In this document: positions 23,642-33,000 of the stretch, one piece after another
Numbering within the stretch: position 1 is the first letter of the stretch
How the letters are laid out: every line of letters begins with the position of its first letter
Origin: Clostridia bacterium
GTDB lineage: Bacteria > Bacillota > Clostridia > Oscillospirales > Butyricicoccaceae
Assembly (NCBI GenBank): GCA_017455565.1
Contig: JAFSZV010000051.1
Span: 1 to 45,407, forward strand
DNA length: 45,407 bases
Direction: 5' to 3'
Program-made: the position numbers and the translations under genes
The notes under the pieces: generated by a model
What the model saw: the letters and a program-made list of their open reading frames with translations, nothing else
Database searches by the model: none
Told to the model about the DNA's origin: nothing

Positions 23642-24358
23642 ATGCGCGTCATCAAGGCAAAAAGCTATCAGGATCTCAGCCGAAAAGCGGCGAATATCAT
23701 TTCGGCCCAGGTGATCTTAAAGCCAAATTGCGTTTTGGGTCTCGCCACCGGAAATACGCCCCTTGGCACCTATCGTCAGTTGGCGGACTGGTATCGGAAG
23801 GACGATATCGACTTTTCCCAGGTCACCACCTTTAATCTGGATGAATACGTCGGCCTCGCGCCGGACGATCCGCAAAGCTATCACAGCTATATGCGGCGAA
23901 ATCTGTTTGATATGGTCAACCTGCGGCCCGAGGCCTGCCACATTCCGGACGGCTGCGCCGCAGACCTTTCGGCGGCCTGCCGGGATTATGACGCCGCCAT
24001 CGCGCAGGCAGGAGGGATCGACCTTCAGCTTTTAGGCATCGGAAGCAACGGGCATATCGCCTTTAACGAACCGGGCGCAGCCTTTGAAAAGGACACGCAT
24101 GTCGTTACCCTGCGGGAAAGCACGCTCCGCGCCAACAGCAGTTTCTTTTCGGACGGATGCGTACCGCGGCAGGCCATCACCATGGGGATCCGCCTGATCA
24201 TGCAGGCACGGAAGATCCTGCTCATCGCGGAAGGCCCTGGCAAACGAAACGCGCTGCATCGCGCCCTCTATGGGTCGATCAGCGCAGAAGTGCCCGCATC
24301 GATCCTGCAGCTTCATCCCGATCTTACGGTGATTTGCCATGTTGAGGAGGATACCTGA
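23642..24358 (+). CDS. nagB: Glucosamine-6-phosphate deaminase
   Basis: Converts glucosamine-6-phosphate to fructose-6-phosphate and ammonia in amino-sugar catabolism, 238 aa, cytosolic. The sugar-phosphate loop is GLATGNTPLGTY. The catalytic D67 lies in FNLDEYVGL, and the second active-site block GIGSNGHIAFNEPG provides H138 and E143. At 238 aa it is the short Firmicute form without the C-terminal extension of the allosteric E. coli enzyme. The ATG at 23642 has a GGAGG Shine-Dalgarno 8 nt upstream. No nagA or PTS gene is next to it, so it stands alone between two terminators. Confidence 0.94.
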   Translation: MRVIKAKSYQDLSRKAANIISAQVILKPNCVLGLATGNTPLGTYRQLADWYRKDDIDFSQVTTFNLDEYVGLAPDDPQSYHSYMRRNLFDMVNLRPEACHIPDGCAADLSAACRDYDAAIAQAGGIDLQLLGIGSNGHIAFNEPGAAFEKDTHVVTLRESTLRANSSFFSDGCVPRQAITMGIRLIMQARKILLIAEGPGKRNALHRALYGSISAEVPASILQLHPDLTVICHVEEDT

Positions 24359-24387
24359 TGAGGAAGAATTAATTCCAGAATAAAGAT

Positions 24388-24425
24388 AAAGAGCCGCTGC
24401 GTCTAATCGATCGCAGCAGCTCTTT
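24388..24425. terminator. Bidirectional terminator between nagB and ridA
   Basis: A 14-bp stem with one mismatch (AAAGAGCCGCTGCG against CGCAGCAGCTCTTT) and a 10-nt loop, A/T flanks on both sides. Confidence 0.8.
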
Positions 24426-24435
24426 CTTGATTCTG

Positions 24436-24813
24436 TTATTTTTTCGCGATGACTTCGATCTCCACCAAGCCTCCCTTTGGCAGCGCGGCCACCTCGACGC
24501 AGGAGCGGGCGGGCAGAACGTCGCCATGGATGTATTCGGCATAGATCTTATTGACCGCGCCGAAATCGTTCATGTCTTTGATGAAAACCAGGGTTTTGAC
24601 GATACTTTCCATATCAAGGCCCGCTTCGGCAAGGATTGCCTTGACGTTTTCCAGCGACTGGCGGGTCTGGGCCTCTACGCCTTCAACCAGCTTTCCAGTC
24701 AAAGGATCAATGCCAAGCTGACCGGAAGTATAGACCAGCCGATCGATCTCGACAGCCTGAGAATACGGGCCGATGGCGCCCGGCGCTTTTTCCGTATTGA
24801 TCTTTTTCTGCAT
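24436..24813 (-). CDS. ridA: RidA-family reactive imine deaminase
   Basis: A 125-aa trimer-forming protein that hydrolyses reactive 2-aminoacrylate and other enamine/imine intermediates made by PLP enzymes. Family features are KAPGAIGPYSQAV at 9-21, YTSGQLGIDP, TRQSLENVKAIL, the key R103 in LPARSCVEVAALPKG, and E120 in VEIEVIA. Length is standard. The Shine-Dalgarno is GAGGAGG and the gene has its own promoter. Its neighbour dapA makes a pyruvate-derived imine chemistry product, but separate promoters make a functional link only a possibility. Confidence 0.95.
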   Translation of the reverse strand: MQKKINTEKAPGAIGPYSQAVEIDRLVYTSGQLGIDPLTGKLVEGVEAQTRQSLENVKAILAEAGLDMESIVKTLVFIKDMNDFGAVNKIYAEYIHGDVLPARSCVEVAALPKGGLVEIEVIAKK

Positions 24814-24866
24814 ATGATATCCTCCTCTTTCCGGCGCAGACAGGCGCCGCCTGTAATGATGTTTTT

Positions 24867-24895
24867 ATTGTATCACAAGCCAGGACGGTTTTCCA
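24867..24895 (-). promoter_or_regulatory. Promoter of ridA
   Basis: On the minus strand, TGGAAA (24890-24895), 17-nt spacer with TGTGA just before the -10, TACAAT (24867-24872). A GC-rich inverted repeat GGCGGCGCC is in the leader. Confidence 0.55.
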
Positions 24896-24922
24896 GTCTT
24901 TCCACCGAGTTTTCGGAATATC

Positions 24923-25807
24923 TTACAGGCTAAAATCGTTCATAGCAGCAAACAGCTCGCGCTGCGCGGCGCTTCCGGCACGCACCAGCGGAAGGCGAAG
25001 CCCTCCTTTGATTTTGCCCATTCGGATCAGGGCTTCCTTTACGGGAATGGGGTTTACCTCGCGGAACAGCGCCTGGATCAGCGGCTGACAGCGGATCTGC
25101 AGAGCGGCGGCCTCGTCCCTGTTTCCCTCTGCCCACAAGTCACAGATCCGCTGGGTCTCCCGCGGGATGACGTTCGCCATCGTCGAGATCACGCCAGCTC
25201 CACCCAACGAGAGGATCGGGACGATCTGGTCATCATTTCCACTATAAAGGACAAAGTCTTTCGGGCAAAGACGCTTTGTCTTCAGGATCAAACTGAAATC
25301 GCCGGACGCCTCTTTGACGCCAAAAATGCGCGGATGCTTCGCCAACGTCGCGTAAGTCTCGGCCGCAAAGCAAAGTCCCGTTCTTGACGGAACGTTATAC
25401 AGCAGGATCGGAAGGGCCGTTTGGTCGGCCAATTCCGTAAAATGGCGGATCAGCCCGCTTTGCGTCGTTTTGTTGTAATAGGGTGTCACCAGAAGCAGCC
25501 CCTGCGCGCCCAGCGATTCCGCTCTGTGGCAAAGCCGAAGCGCGTGGGCCGTATCGTTTTTCCCTGCCCCGGCGATCACGGGAATCTTTCCGCCGACCCG
25601 CTCCAACGTAAAGGCCACCGCAGTCTCCCATTCTTTGTCTGATAAAGTCGCGCATTCTCCTGTTGTGGCGCAGACGACCAGCGCCCGCGTCCCGCTTTCC
25701 AGATGCCAGTCGATCAATCCTCCCAGCGCGTTCAGATCCAATGCTCCCGTTTCATCAAACGGCGTTACCAGCGCTGCGGCGCTGCCTGTAAAAACCGGTA
25801 TTTTCAT
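24923..25807 (-). CDS. dapA: 4-hydroxy-tetrahydrodipicolinate synthase
   Basis: Condenses pyruvate with aspartate semialdehyde, the first committed step to lysine, meso-diaminopimelate and (in spores) dipicolinate; 294 aa TIM barrel. T48-T49 are in CATTGECATL, the catalytic Y137 and R142 in LLYNVPSRTG, and the Schiff-base K165 in GVKEASGD. GNDDQIVPILSLGG is the conserved C-terminal strand-loop. The Shine-Dalgarno GAGGAGG precedes the ATG at 25805-25807. It follows the germination operon by 49 nt with no convincing terminator, so it could be partly co-transcribed with it. No other dap gene is nearby. Confidence 0.95.
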   Translation of the reverse strand: MKIPVFTGSAAALVTPFDETGALDLNALGGLIDWHLESGTRALVVCATTGECATLSDKEWETAVAFTLERVGGKIPVIAGAGKNDTAHALRLCHRAESLGAQGLLLVTPYYNKTTQSGLIRHFTELADQTALPILLYNVPSRTGLCFAAETYATLAKHPRIFGVKEASGDFSLILKTKRLCPKDFVLYSGNDDQIVPILSLGGAGVISTMANVIPRETQRICDLWAEGNRDEAAALQIRCQPLIQALFREVNPIPVKEALIRMGKIKGGLRLPLVRAGSAAQRELFAAMNDFSL

Positions 25808-25856
25808 CCTGTCGCCTCCTCATGTTTTTCTCTTCAATTTATGCAAGAGAAGGATG

Positions 25857-26888
25857 TCACATGCCATGTCTGTTTCGGCGGGTGTGCAGCAGGCGCACGG
25901 TGTCCGCAAGAAGCAGCAGTAGCAGGACTGCCGCCCCGAAGATAAGGCGAAGCGATTCTCCAATGCCGTCGGGTATAAAAGAAACCGCAAACGCGGCCAG
26001 ACAGGATGCCGCAGCGCCCGCCGCAGGCTTTCGGAAAACCCTGTTTTCCAACCGGTCCGTGACAAATTGCAGACAGGCCGCTGCAAAAAAAACCTGACAC
26101 AGTGCAAAGGAAGAGGACACCAACGCCTCGCTGTGCCGGCGGATGCCCGCGGCGACATAAGCGGGATAACGAAAGATTGTGACCGTCGGATATCCCAAAA
26201 CGGCAATATTGCGGATGTGGAGAACGGCCAGAAGCAAAAACGCCGCAGGCCCGGCTAAAAGAGCTGCTTTTTTGACCGGTACGCGCCCTCTTTCGGAAAC
26301 GGCGAGCAACGGGTATATGACCGGCGGCAGGAAGCGAAGCATTTCTTTCGCCCCCGCCTGAAGCAGCTCCGGCCCTTTTTCAATCATGAGCGGCGGCAGA
26401 TTCTCCAGCCGGGCATGTGGAAGCGTAAAACAGACGCTCAGTAAAAGAGCACCTGTAATGAGGGGCTGAAAAATCCAGGCCGTTCTGAAAAGGGTCGCGT
26501 TCCCGCCGAGCAGAACGAATGCCGCGCATCCGATCAAAATTGCATTTCCCAGCCGTCCTGCCGCGTTCAGTTCGTTGACAATCATAAAATCCGCAAAGCT
26601 TCGGATTGCGCCAGCGGCTAAAACGGCTCCGTAAACCGACAAAGTAGCGGAAGCGAGCGCTCCTGCCTGCCTTCCCAGAATGTCCGGAAACAACATCTGG
26701 CCCGTCATATTGCCTGCCAGATGCAGTATCAAAGCCGTTATCAGGACAGAAAGCGCGCCTAACGCAAGCCAGACCATCCAGCCCATAGCCAATCGGTCCG
26801 CCGCGCCCGCCCGCAAAAAGCCCTGCAAATAGAAAACGGTAACCAGAAAAAAGACATGCGTCGGCGCGACAGCGGTATCCTTTTTCAT
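25857..26888 (-). CDS. GerAB/GerKB-family spore germination permease
   Basis: B subunit of an endospore germinant receptor, 343 aa, about ten predicted transmembrane helices in the APC-like fold. Typical positions are the first helix FFLVTVFYLQGF, the LFPDILGRQAG loop, and IRNIAVLGYPTVTIFRYPAY in the second half, a region strongly conserved in spore germination permeases. It should sit in the spore inner membrane and bind the small germinant. It overlaps the C-subunit gene by 4 nt. Operon order is A-C-B, as in several Clostridia. The germinant cannot be predicted. Confidence 0.88.
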   Translation of the reverse strand: MKKDTAVAPTHVFFLVTVFYLQGFLRAGAADRLAMGWMVWLALGALSVLITALILHLAGNMTGQMLFPDILGRQAGALASATLSVYGAVLAAGAIRSFADFMIVNELNAAGRLGNAILIGCAAFVLLGGNATLFRTAWIFQPLITGALLLSVCFTLPHARLENLPPLMIEKGPELLQAGAKEMLRFLPPVIYPLLAVSERGRVPVKKAALLAGPAAFLLLAVLHIRNIAVLGYPTVTIFRYPAYVAAGIRRHSEALVSSSFALCQVFFAAACLQFVTDRLENRVFRKPAAGAAASCLAAFAVSFIPDGIGESLRLIFGAAVLLLLLLADTVRLLHTRRNRHGM

Positions 26889-27961
26889 GATCCCGCCCCC
26901 TTGTTTATCCGCTCTGTTTCAATTCTTCCCTCGCGGATCGACTGGATTTCCACAACTACCGAGACTGGATAAGTCCGAAAGTGCTCCGGCCATTCTTCTG
27001 GAAGGGCTGTCCACGCCTCGTATGAACGGCGGTACAACGCATTGCCGAAGCCAACGGCATCGCAGCCCTCCTGTTGCAGCTTATGAAGAACGGCGCGGCA
27101 CCGTTTTTTTATCGCTTCCGCCGTCCGCGCCTTCCATTCTTCGGGATCGTCCATCGGCACATACGTCTGAAGGACCAGCTTCAGATGCAGGCTCCCACTT
27201 TTCGGTCCGGCCGTCAAAATCTGTCTGGCTCGCACCACACAAAACAGCCGATCATCCACCACAAGATCGCCGCCTTGGCTGCCCCGCATCCATAGTAAGG
27301 CACGGCTTTCATCGGTATCCAGCACCGTTTTCAGCTTCATATCCCGAAACACCGCCGTCCCAACGACTTCCCGCACCGTGGTTTCTCCGTTTGCGCGCAG
27401 GGCGATATAGGGCAGTACCGCCTCGACGCCTGGCGCGCGGACACGCTGATAAAACGACGCCGCAGGCTCGGCCGGATTGGTGCAGAGGTCTGCGCCTTGG
27501 GTGATCAGCCGTTCCAGTTCCGTGCTGCCGAGGGTTCCCACCACCGGCTTCGTTTCCATGATCTTTTCTGCGTCGCACGCCGAGATTGCCGGTAAAAGCG
27601 ACACCGGATAGCTATTGTCGCCCAATACGTCCGTCAGCAAAGCGTCCAGCCCCTGTTCCGCCGTTTCTGCGCTGATTACAAGCACCTGCGCATGATCGCA
27701 GTGCAGAGGCCGCCCTGTCATGGGAACAGTGTTGTCCAGCCCTTCGGTCATGCTGCTCCCGCGGGCATGCAACAGGATGCTCTTGCTCTCTTCTTCCGAA
27801 TGGGTCAGTTGGATCGCCTCAGCCGTGATCTCATAGGCGTTCTCTTTTCCGTCTACCCCCACGCCGGTGACCACCGTCAGCGACGAAACGTCTTTTCCGC
27901 AGGCGGACAGCGCCAGGAGAAGGCATCCTCCGGCAAAAAATACCATGAATATCCGACTCAT
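26885..27961 (-). CDS. Ger(x)C-family spore germination lipoprotein
   Basis: C subunit of the germinant receptor, 358 aa. A lipobox LSAC after FFAGGCLLLA gives lipidation near C21, followed by the conserved SSLTVVTGVGVDGKENAYEIT opening and the HCDHAQVLVISAETAEQG motif of Ger(x)C proteins. Three alpha-beta domains follow; the C-terminal part contains QQEGCDAVGFGNALYRR, also family-typical. It starts one base after the A-subunit stop (TGAgATG) and overlaps the B gene, so all three are translationally coupled. Confidence 0.9.
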   Translation of the reverse strand: MSRIFMVFFAGGCLLLALSACGKDVSSLTVVTGVGVDGKENAYEITAEAIQLTHSEEESKSILLHARGSSMTEGLDNTVPMTGRPLHCDHAQVLVISAETAEQGLDALLTDVLGDNSYPVSLLPAISACDAEKIMETKPVVGTLGSTELERLITQGADLCTNPAEPAASFYQRVRAPGVEAVLPYIALRANGETTVREVVGTAVFRDMKLKTVLDTDESRALLWMRGSQGGDLVVDDRLFCVVRARQILTAGPKSGSLHLKLVLQTYVPMDDPEEWKARTAEAIKKRCRAVLHKLQQEGCDAVGFGNALYRRSYEAWTALPEEWPEHFRTYPVSVVVEIQSIREGRIETERINKGAGS

Positions 27962-27962
27962 C

Positions 27963-29414
27963 TCATCTCCCCTTTCCCGACAAAAAGCGTCCGAAGCGTT
28001 TCATCCGCCAGAAGGGCGGCCGGATCAGACTGTCCTCGCTCTTTTCGGTGTCAAAAAGAGGGAGTCCCGCCAGATACGGGACGCCGAAGGACGTTAATCC
28101 TGACAGCAGCGCCGCCACCATCAGCACGCCCAAAAGATATCCGTAAAGGCCGAAATTCACGCCGAGGCACATAAAAAACAGCCGGCAGACCAGCGTTACC
28201 GCCTTCAGCTTCGGCGCAATCAGAGCACAGATGCCCGAAACAGCAACAATAATCAGCACAGGCACGGAAACCAGCCGGGCCTCGACCGCCGCCTGTCCGA
28301 TCACCAGCCCGCCTACCACTGAGAGCGTCTGACCCATGTTCGAGGGTGTTCTGACGCCAGCCTCCCGCAGGATATCAAAGGAGCAAAGCAGGATCAACGC
28401 CTCAACGAATATCGGAAACGGAACGTCCTGCCGGGCCGCGGCAATGCTGAGAATCAGCTTCAGCGGCATAAACGCATGGTGAAAAACCACCAGGGACAAA
28501 TAGACCGGAAGAACGGATACGGCAAAGAAAAAGCCCAGCACCCGTAAAACACGGTTAATCCCGGCAAAGCCAACGTCAACATAATAATCCTCGCTGGATT
28601 GAAACTGCTCCAAAAAAATATACGGCACCGTCACCGCCATAGGGCTCCCGTCTGAAAGGATTGCGATCCGCCCCTCCAGCAGCTTTGCCGCCACCACGTC
28701 TGGCCGTTCGCTGCTGCCCGTCGTCCGAAAAAGCGAATAAGGTCTGTCCCGAATAAGTTCTGCGATATAGTTGCTGTCGATTACGCCATCGATGGTGATC
28801 TGTTCCAGCCGTTTTCGCAGACACGCCAATACATCGGGATCGACGCAGCTCTCCAGATAACACAGACAGCAATCTGTTTTTGTGACCGAGCCAAGTGTAA
28901 AGTACTCCAGCTTTAGATCTGCTGTACGCAAACGCCTGCGGATCATCGCAAGGTTATGAAGAAGCGGCTCGACGAACCCTTCCCGTGGGCCCTTGAGGCA
29001 AGTCTCGCTCACCGGCTCCGTGATCCCCCGCTTCAAAAAGCCCTTGCTTCCCAGAATCAGCGCCTGGTCGCTCCCGTCGATAAATAGGATCGCGTCGCCG
29101 TAAAGAAGCGCATGCAAAAGCTCCTTTACGATCCGTTCTTGTTTCGATTCACAGGCCTGCAGCACCTGCTGCTGCAAAAAATCTACAGTCGCCGTTTCCT
29201 TTGCGGGCTGAAGCTCCAACAGCGTGATGGGGCGCGCCACCGACTCGTTCAGCAGCTGCGCCGAGGCCATCCCGTCGATGCAAAACAGGCAGCACCGCGG
29301 CGTTTTAAAGCGGAGCGGCTGAATCCTGCGGCAGATCAGCGTTCCGTCGGCGCCGAATATCTTCTTGATCTCACGAATGTTCTCTTCCAGATCGCAGGAT
29401 ACGTATTCCAACAT
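27963..29414 (-). CDS. GerA-family spore germination protein A subunit
   Basis: A subunit of the germinant receptor, 483 aa, the usual family length. The N-terminal soluble part contains [21 protein letters not shown] and [18 protein letters not shown]. The C-terminal half has about five transmembrane helices, with the hallmark [22 protein letters not shown] and [22 protein letters not shown] longer reading to 29540 would run through the clpX terminator; the ATG at 29412-29414 with GAGGTGAT Shine-Dalgarno is chosen. CATACTA just upstream (about 29427-29433) fits the -10 pattern of forespore sigma-G promoters, but no good -35 was found. Confidence 0.92.
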   Translation of the reverse strand: MLEYVSCDLEENIREIKKIFGADGTLICRRIQPLRFKTPRCCLFCIDGMASAQLLNESVARPITLLELQPAKETATVDFLQQQVLQACESKQERIVKELLHALLYGDAILFIDGSDQALILGSKGFLKRGITEPVSETCLKGPREGFVEPLLHNLAMIRRRLRTADLKLEYFTLGSVTKTDCCLCYLESCVDPDVLACLRKRLEQITIDGVIDSNYIAELIRDRPYSLFRTTGSSERPDVVAAKLLEGRIAILSDGSPMAVTVPYIFLEQFQSSEDYYVDVGFAGINRVLRVLGFFFAVSVLPVYLSLVVFHHAFMPLKLILSIAAARQDVPFPIFVEALILLCSFDILREAGVRTPSNMGQTLSVVGGLVIGQAAVEARLVSVPVLIIVAVSGICALIAPKLKAVTLVCRLFFMCLGVNFGLYGYLLGVLMVAALLSGLTSFGVPYLAGLPLFDTEKSEDSLIRPPFWRMKRFGRFLSGKGR

Positions 29415-29460
29415 TCCGATCACCTCGTTCGGATAGTATGCCCGAAATTGCCGGGAATAC

Positions 29461-29488
29461 AAAAAGGCGGCAGTCAAAGACTGCCGCC
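29461..29488 (-). terminator. Terminator after clpX
   Basis: A 10-bp perfect GC-rich stem (29466-29475 with 29479-29488), 3-nt loop, then TTTTT in the minus direction. It separates the clp operon from the germination operon. Confidence 0.9.
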
Positions 29489-29499
29489 GATCATCGGAT

Positions 29500-30750
29500 T
29501 TATCGGGATGCTTTTGTGGAAATCGCGCTTCGCGCGACACGGGGCTTTCCGTCGCCGTTGACCGCGTCCTCCGTGATCGTCACCGAAAGCACGTCAGATT
29601 CCGAAGGGGTACGGAACATGATATCGGTCATCACACTCTCCATGACAGAGCGCAGGCCGCGGGCGCCGGTCTTCAGCTTGAGCGCCTTATCCGCCAGTGC
29701 GTCCAGCGCCTGTGGCTCAAACTCCAGTTTCACACCGTCATATTCCATCAGCTTGCTATACTGCTTGGTCAGCGCATTTTTCGGCTCTGTAAGGATCCGC
29801 AAAAGCGCGTCCTTGTCCAGCGGATCCAGCGTGACAAGCACGGGAAGCCGCCCCACCAGTTCCGGAATGATGCCGAATTTCAAAACGTCATGCGGCTCAA
29901 CAAGACGGAGCAGGTCGGTGGACGCATCCATTTTCGAATGGACCTCCGCGCCAAAGCCAATCCCCTGTTTCCCCGTGCGCTTTTCGATGACCTTGTCCAG
30001 ACCGTCGAAGGCGCCGCCGCAGATAAAGAGAATGTTGGAGGTGTCGATCTGGATAAACTCCTGCTGCGGGTGCTTGCGGCCGCCCTGGGGCGGCACGTTG
30101 GCCACCGTTCCTTCCAAAATCTTCAGCAGTGCCTGCTGCACGCCCTCGCCGGACACATCGCGGGTGATCGAGGGATTTTCGCTCTTGCGGGCGATCTTAT
30201 CCAGCTCGTCGATATAGATGATACCGCGCTGCGCCAGCTCCACGTCATAGTCTGCCGCCTGGATCAAGCGAAGCAGAATGTTTTCCACGTCTTCGCCCAC
30301 ATATCCGGCCTCGGTAAGCGTGGTCGCGTCGGTAATGGTAAAGGGCACCTTCATAAAGCGGGCCAGTGTTTGGGCAAGATGAGTCTTGCCGCTGCCGGTG
30401 GGACCGATCAGCAGCACGTTGCTCTTCTGGATTTCAACGTCGTCATCCGGATGAAGAATGCGCTTATAATGGTTATAAACCGCCACACAAAGCGCCACCT
30501 TCGCCCGGTCCTGTCCGATCACATACTGATCCAGCGACGCCTTCATTTCCGCCGGCGTGGGAAGCTGGTCGTCCAACTGGAAGCGGGCCGCGTTTTCTGC
30601 CTCGTCCGCCTCTTCATCGATCAGATCCGCGCAGATCCCCACGCACTCGTTGCAAATATAGGCGTTTGGGCCGGCGATCAGCCGTTTGACCTCGGCCTGC
30701 GTGCGGCCGCAGAAGCTGCAGCGCACGTCTTTTTTTTCATTACTTGCCAT
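29500..30750 (-). CDS. clpX: ATP-dependent Clp protease ATP-binding subunit ClpX
   Basis: Hexameric AAA+ unfoldase that feeds substrates to ClpP, 416 aa. The zinc-binding domain has CSFC near residue 11 and CNEC near 33. Walker A is [13 protein letters not shown], Walker [12 protein letters not shown], and the pore loop GYVGED. The ClpP-docking IGF loop reads IGFGAEV. The arginine finger and sensor-2 GARGLRS are present. It follows clpP by 29 nt with a GAGGAGC Shine-Dalgarno. Order tig-clpP-clpX is the common bacterial one. Confidence 0.97.
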   Translation of the reverse strand: MASNEKKDVRCSFCGRTQAEVKRLIAGPNAYICNECVGICADLIDEEADEAENAARFQLDDQLPTPAEMKASLDQYVIGQDRAKVALCVAVYNHYKRILHPDDDVEIQKSNVLLIGPTGSGKTHLAQTLARFMKVPFTITDATTLTEAGYVGEDVENILLRLIQAADYDVELAQRGIIYIDELDKIARKSENPSITRDVSGEGVQQALLKILEGTVANVPPQGGRKHPQQEFIQIDTSNILFICGGAFDGLDKVIEKRTGKQGIGFGAEVHSKMDASTDLLRLVEPHDVLKFGIIPELVGRLPVLVTLDPLDKDALLRILTEPKNALTKQYSKLMEYDGVKLEFEPQALDALADKALKLKTGARGLRSVMESVMTDIMFRTPSESDVLSVTITEDAVNGDGKPRVARSAISTKASR

Positions 30751-30779
30751 GTTTGCTCCTCATTTCAAAGGATATCGTC

Positions 30780-31364
30780 TCAGCGCTTTTCGATCACCTT
30801 GTCGATCAAGCCGTAAGCTTTCGCCTCTTCGGCCGTCATGAAATGATCCCGTTCGGTATCCCGTTCGATGACCTCCAGCGGCTGGCCGGTGCGCTGGCTC
30901 ATGATACGGTTGAGCTGCGCGCGCTTTTTCAGAATATGATCCGCGTGGATCTGGATATCGGTCGCCTGACCCTGCAGGCCTCCCAAAAGCGGCTGATGGA
31001 TCATGATCTCGCTGTTGGGCAGCGCCATCCGCTTACCGGGCGCACCCGCCTGCAGCAAAAACGCGCCCATGCTGGCCGCCATGCCGATGCAGATGGTGGC
31101 GACGTCGCAATGGATATACTGCATGGTGTCGTAAATGGCGAAGCCGGCAGAGATCGAGCCGCCTGGGCTGTTGATATAAAAGCTGATGTCTTTGTCGGGA
31201 TCCTGCGCTTCCAAATACAGAAGCTGGGCTACGATCAAGCTGGCGGTTACGTCGTTGACCTCTTCCGAGAGAATGACCACACGGTCATTCAGCAAGCGGG
31301 AGAAAATATCGTAAGAGCGTTCGCCGCGGCTGGTCTGCTCTACGACCATGGGAATATACGACAT
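30780..31364 (-). CDS. clpP: ATP-dependent Clp protease proteolytic subunit ClpP
   Basis: Serine protease that forms the double-heptamer degradation chamber, 194 aa. The catalytic triad is S98 (GMAASMGA), H123 (IMIHQPL) and D173 (RDTERDHF). Conserved FYINSPGGS at 62-70 forms the oxyanion loop. There is essentially no propeptide: the N-terminus begins at [17 protein letters not shown]. One extra Leu follows the catalytic His region (HQPLLGG versus HQPLGG). It is preceded by a 5' leader hairpin and followed by clpX. Confidence 0.97.
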   Translation of the reverse strand: MSYIPMVVEQTSRGERSYDIFSRLLNDRVVILSEEVNDVTASLIVAQLLYLEAQDPDKDISFYINSPGGSISAGFAIYDTMQYIHCDVATICIGMAASMGAFLLQAGAPGKRMALPNSEIMIHQPLLGGLQGQATDIQIHADHILKKRAQLNRIMSQRTGQPLEVIERDTERDHFMTAEEAKAYGLIDKVIEKR

Positions 31365-31389
31365 AGTTGGCTCCTTTCCGTGTGCAATG

Positions 31390-31426
31390 CGGGAAGCGCG
31401 GCATATGCGGCGCTTCCCGTATCATA
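31390..31426 (-). promoter_or_regulatory. clpP leader hairpin with upstream -10-like box
   Basis: A 10-bp stem (31390-31399 with 31410-31419) around a loop containing the palindrome GCATATGC, directly downstream of TATGAT (31421-31426) in the minus direction. No CIRCE or CtsR heptamer repeats were seen. It could act as an operator or as a weak processing/attenuation site between tig and clpP. The -35 is unclear; a TTGACA lies 26 nt upstream, too far for normal spacing. Confidence 0.45.
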
Positions 31427-31488
31427 GCTCTGCTGTTACAGTTTACTCCGCCTGTCAAGAAGATTTTGTCGATTCTTCCGAAGCAGGC

Positions 31489-32958
31489 TTATTCCGCCTT
31501 GGGCTCGGCCTTCTTCGCTCTGGTGCGCTTAGGCTTTTCCACGGCTGCGGGCTCGGCCTTTTCCTCAGCCTTCGCTTCGGTCTTTGCGGCGGCCTTCTTC
31601 GCGGGCTTCTTTTCAGCGGCGGTTTCGGTCTTCTTCACGGTCTTTTTGGCAGCGGGCTTCTTAGCGGACTTGTCTTCCTTTTCCTTGGCGACGGCGTTCT
31701 TGATCACGAAATCGTTGGCCTTCTGGCAGATAAGATCCATCTTCAGATCCTCGGCAGGAAGCAGTGCCTTTACGCGCTCCATCTCCATCTTGTTCTGGTC
31801 GCAGAGCTTCTGATACTCGACGTTGACCTCGTCCTCGGACACGTCCAGATTCTCCATTTTGGCAATCTGCTCCAGCGCCAGACGGATCTTGACCTGACGC
31901 AGGGCCTGATTCCGGAAGATCATGCGGAAGGAATTGTGATCCATGCCCTGCATCTTGAGATAATTCTCAAGCTCCATGCCCTGCATGGCCAGACGGTAGC
32001 CAAAATCTTCTTCGATGCGGTCGAGCTGAGAATCGACCATGGCATCGGGGATCTCAGCCTCCATGGTGGCAATGACCTGATCCATCAGGTTTTCCTGGAA
32101 AGCATTTTTGGCGCTTTCGGTCTTGCGCTCTGCAATCTTCTTTTCAATATCCGCTTTCAGCTCGGCCAGCGTATCGAACTCGGAAACGTCCTTGGCAAAC
32201 TCATCGTCCAGCTCTGGCTTCTGCGACTCTTTAACCTCGTTGATGCGGCACTTGAACACCGCGGGCTTGCCGGCCAGCGATTTCTCCTGATATCCCTCGG
32301 GGAAGGTCACGTTGACGTCGCATTCCTCTTCGGCCTTTTTGCCCACAAGCTGATCCTCAAAGCCGGGGATAAAGGTGCCGGAGCCCACCTCCAGATCAAA
32401 CTTTTCACCCTTGCCGCCTTCAAAAGCAATGCCATCAACAAAGCCTTCGAAATCAAGATTGACGGTGTCGCCGTTCTGCGCCTCGCGGTCAACGGGAACC
32501 AGACGGGCGTTGCGCTGCTGCATGCGGTTGATCTCGGCGTCTACTTCTTCGGTGGAAACGGTCGAATCGTCTTTTTCGGCTTCAAGGCCCTTGTAATCCT
32601 TCACGATGACTTCTGGCTTGACATAAACCAAAGCGTTGAAGACAAAAGTGCCGTCTTCCTGCACGTCAAAATCAGACAGCTCGGGCTGAGACACCACATC
32701 GATGCCTGCCTCTTTCACAGCGGCCTCATACGCATCGGGAATGCAGAAGTTCATGGCATCCTCATAAAAGACCTCTTTGCCGTAAAGACGCTCGACCATT
32801 TTGCGGGGAGCGCGGCCCTTGCGGAAGCCCTGGATATTGATGGACCGGATATTTTTACGATAAGACTTTTCACAAGCCTCCTCAAAAGCCTCCGGCTCCA
32901 CGGCGATTGCCAAAGCCACCTGATTTTTTTCTTTCTTTTCAACGTTTGTCAGTTTCAC
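31489..32958 (-). CDS. tig: Trigger factor with long Lys/Ala-rich C-terminal tail
   Basis: Ribosome-bound chaperone and peptidyl-prolyl isomerase, 489 aa. The ribosome-docking signature is GFRKGRAPRKM in the N-terminal domain. The FKBP-like PPIase spans about residues 155-240 (GDTVNLDFEGFVDG, then FIPGFEDQLVG). The chaperone domain runs to about 423. The last 66 residues (424-489) are an added tail of Lys, Ala, Glu and Pro repeats such as KKPAAKKTVKK and KKPAKKAAAK, histone-H1-like in look. GTG at 32956-32958 is taken as start because AAGGAGG is well spaced before it and the family N-terminus begins MKLTNVEK. It leads tig-clpP-clpX. Confidence 0.95.
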   Translation of the reverse strand: MKLTNVEKKEKNQVALAIAVEPEAFEEACEKSYRKNIRSINIQGFRKGRAPRKMVERLYGKEVFYEDAMNFCIPDAYEAAVKEAGIDVVSQPELSDFDVQEDGTFVFNALVYVKPEVIVKDYKGLEAEKDDSTVSTEEVDAEINRMQQRNARLVPVDREAQNGDTVNLDFEGFVDGIAFEGGKGEKFDLEVGSGTFIPGFEDQLVGKKAEEECDVNVTFPEGYQEKSLAGKPAVFKCRINEVKESQKPELDDEFAKDVSEFDTLAELKADIEKKIAERKTESAKNAFQENLMDQVIATMEAEIPDAMVDSQLDRIEEDFGYRLAMQGMELENYLKMQGMDHNSFRMIFRNQALRQVKIRLALEQIAKMENLDVSEDEVNVEYQKLCDQNKMEMERVKALLPAEDLKMDLICQKANDFVIKNAVAKEKEDKSAKKPAAKKTVKKTETAAEKKPAKKAAAKTEAKAEEKAEPAAVEKPKRTRAKKAEPKAE

Positions 32959-33000
32959 GAACAGTTCCTCCTTGCAATCTTGCAATATATTTCATTTTCA

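Noticed and set aside
25808..25856. Terminator between the germination operon and dapA
   Set aside because: Only a weak TTCTCTT/AAGAGAA hairpin followed by A-rich, not T-rich, sequence in the minus direction.
29420..29460. Confident sigma-G promoter for the germination operon
   Set aside because: A CATACTA -10-like string is present, but no -35 of the right kind lies 17-18 nt upstream.
31365..31488. CtsR or CIRCE heat-shock operator before clpP
   Set aside because: Neither the GGTCAAA-type direct heptamers nor the TTAGCACTC/GAGTGCTAA repeat is present.
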